Positions 32,506 through 32,849 of a stretch of 32,849 nt of DNA are shown here, piece by piece (the stretch's first letter is position 1; every line of letters begins with the position of its first letter). The DNA comes from Myxococcales bacterium. Its GTDB lineage: Bacteria > Myxococcota_A > Polyangia > Polyangiales > JAFGIB01. The translations under genes and the position numbers were made by a program. The DNA lies in NCBI GenBank assembly GCA_029880325.1, contig JAOUOP010000072.1:1-32849 (forward strand). Reading direction: 5' to 3'. The notes below the pieces were generated by a model. That model saw nothing but the letters and a program-made list of their open reading frames with translations, was not told the DNA's origin and searched no databases.

Positions 32506-32849
32506 ATGCCCGTACCCGTGCTCGTACTTCGGCGCAACACCAGCTCCAATCTCTTGGTCGCGCAGCTCGCCTGCGCGCTTGCGGCCGTCGCCTGCACCGA
32601 GACGGTCCAGGACCCGCTCGCTGGCGACTCCGTCGACTTCGAGCCCGATCGCCCCGCCGTGGCCGAAGTCATCAAAGCCGAACCCTACACCGGCGACAAC
32701 CCCTACGTGCTCGAAGCCCAGGCCAAGCTGCCCACCGGCATCGATTTGCAGACCGACGTGGTCCAGCGCACCTGCGGACCCACCGGCGGCGTCTGCCACA
32801 ACGCCAAGGAATACCCGGATCTGCACACCCCGGCCAACCTGATCGGCTC
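32506..32849 (+). CDS. Lipoprotein with a CX6CH motif, 3' end outside window
   Basis: The frame from ATG 32506 runs open to the window edge (114 codons). After two Arg a hydrophobic stretch ends in AAVAC, a good lipobox (Cys30). The mature part has PYVLEAQAKLPTGIDLQ followed by QRTCGPTGGVCHNAKEYPDL, in which Cys-x6-Cys-His recalls a cytochrome c haem-binding CXXCH site with a longer gap. That fits the company of DUF1549/DUF1501 partners, many of which work beside cytochrome-like PSCyt1 domains, but haem binding is not shown. The start is one base after the DUF1501 stop (TGAGATG), so coupling is likely. The rest of the gene is not visible. Confidence 0.75.
   Translation, partial: MPVPVLVLRRNTSSNLLVAQLACALAAVACTETVQDPLAGDSVDFEPDRPAVAEVIKAEPYTGDNPYVLEAQAKLPTGIDLQTDVVQRTCGPTGGVCHNAKEYPDLHTPANLIG

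Overview
The window looks like a chromosomal segment of a high-GC deltaproteobacterium-type organism, most likely Myxococcota. The evidence is the density of eukaryote-like Ser/Thr kinases, many lipoproteins with cysteine-rich or Ser/Thr/Asp/Ala-rich linkers, a DUF2330 protein ending in a MYXO-CTERM-like tail, and a DUF1549/DUF1553-like plus DUF1501 pair. The order or genus cannot be told from the sequence alone. No insertion sequence, phage gene, rRNA or CRISPR array was seen. One tRNA-Arg is present.

Layout. 1-123: the RGG-rich tail of a cut-off protein, followed by a strong 15-bp hairpin. 222-1478: a lipoprotein metallophosphoesterase. 1480-3052 (minus): a three-gene cassette with a PGPGW-like membrane protein, a DUF2267-like protein and a host-attachment-family protein. 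3189-6378 (plus): an Omp85-like outer-membrane barrel whose 3' end overlaps a lipoprotein carrying a full set of protein-kinase-like motifs (K, DxKxxN, DFG) outside the cytoplasm. 6491-8182: a transmembrane Ser/Thr kinase. 8213-9913 (minus): the DUF2330 protein. 10012-10959 (minus): tRNA-Arg(TCT) followed by a nucleotidyltransferase gene broken by a one-base shift in a 7-G run. 11269-12033 (minus): an SDR oxidoreductase. 12255-13703: a beta-propeller lipoprotein.

13764-22636: a heavy-metal efflux island. A CzcC-, CzcB- and CzcA-like operon (14808-20806) is flanked by two paralogous cysteine-rich lipoproteins (13764-14540 minus and 21587-22636 plus). A flavin reductase-like gene (minus) has a Shine-Dalgarno sequence buried in a hairpin. 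22825-28358: a PknK-like kinase/ATPase/solenoid protein, a 28-G homopolymer, a DNA-binding-type regulator and a small lipoprotein overlapping it. 28461-29198: a small outer-membrane protein. 29245 to the end: a three-gene run of a DUF1549/1553-like lipoprotein, a Tat-exported DUF1501 protein and the start of a lipoprotein with a CX6CH motif.

Most genes encode envelope or signalling functions. The strongest candidates for something undescribed are the extracytoplasmic kinase-like lipoprotein coupled to the outer-membrane barrel (3189-6378) and the DUF1549/DUF1501/CX6CH-lipoprotein run at the right edge. Several intergenic RNA or operator structures are also notable. All functional statements are by motif reading only; no database search was run.
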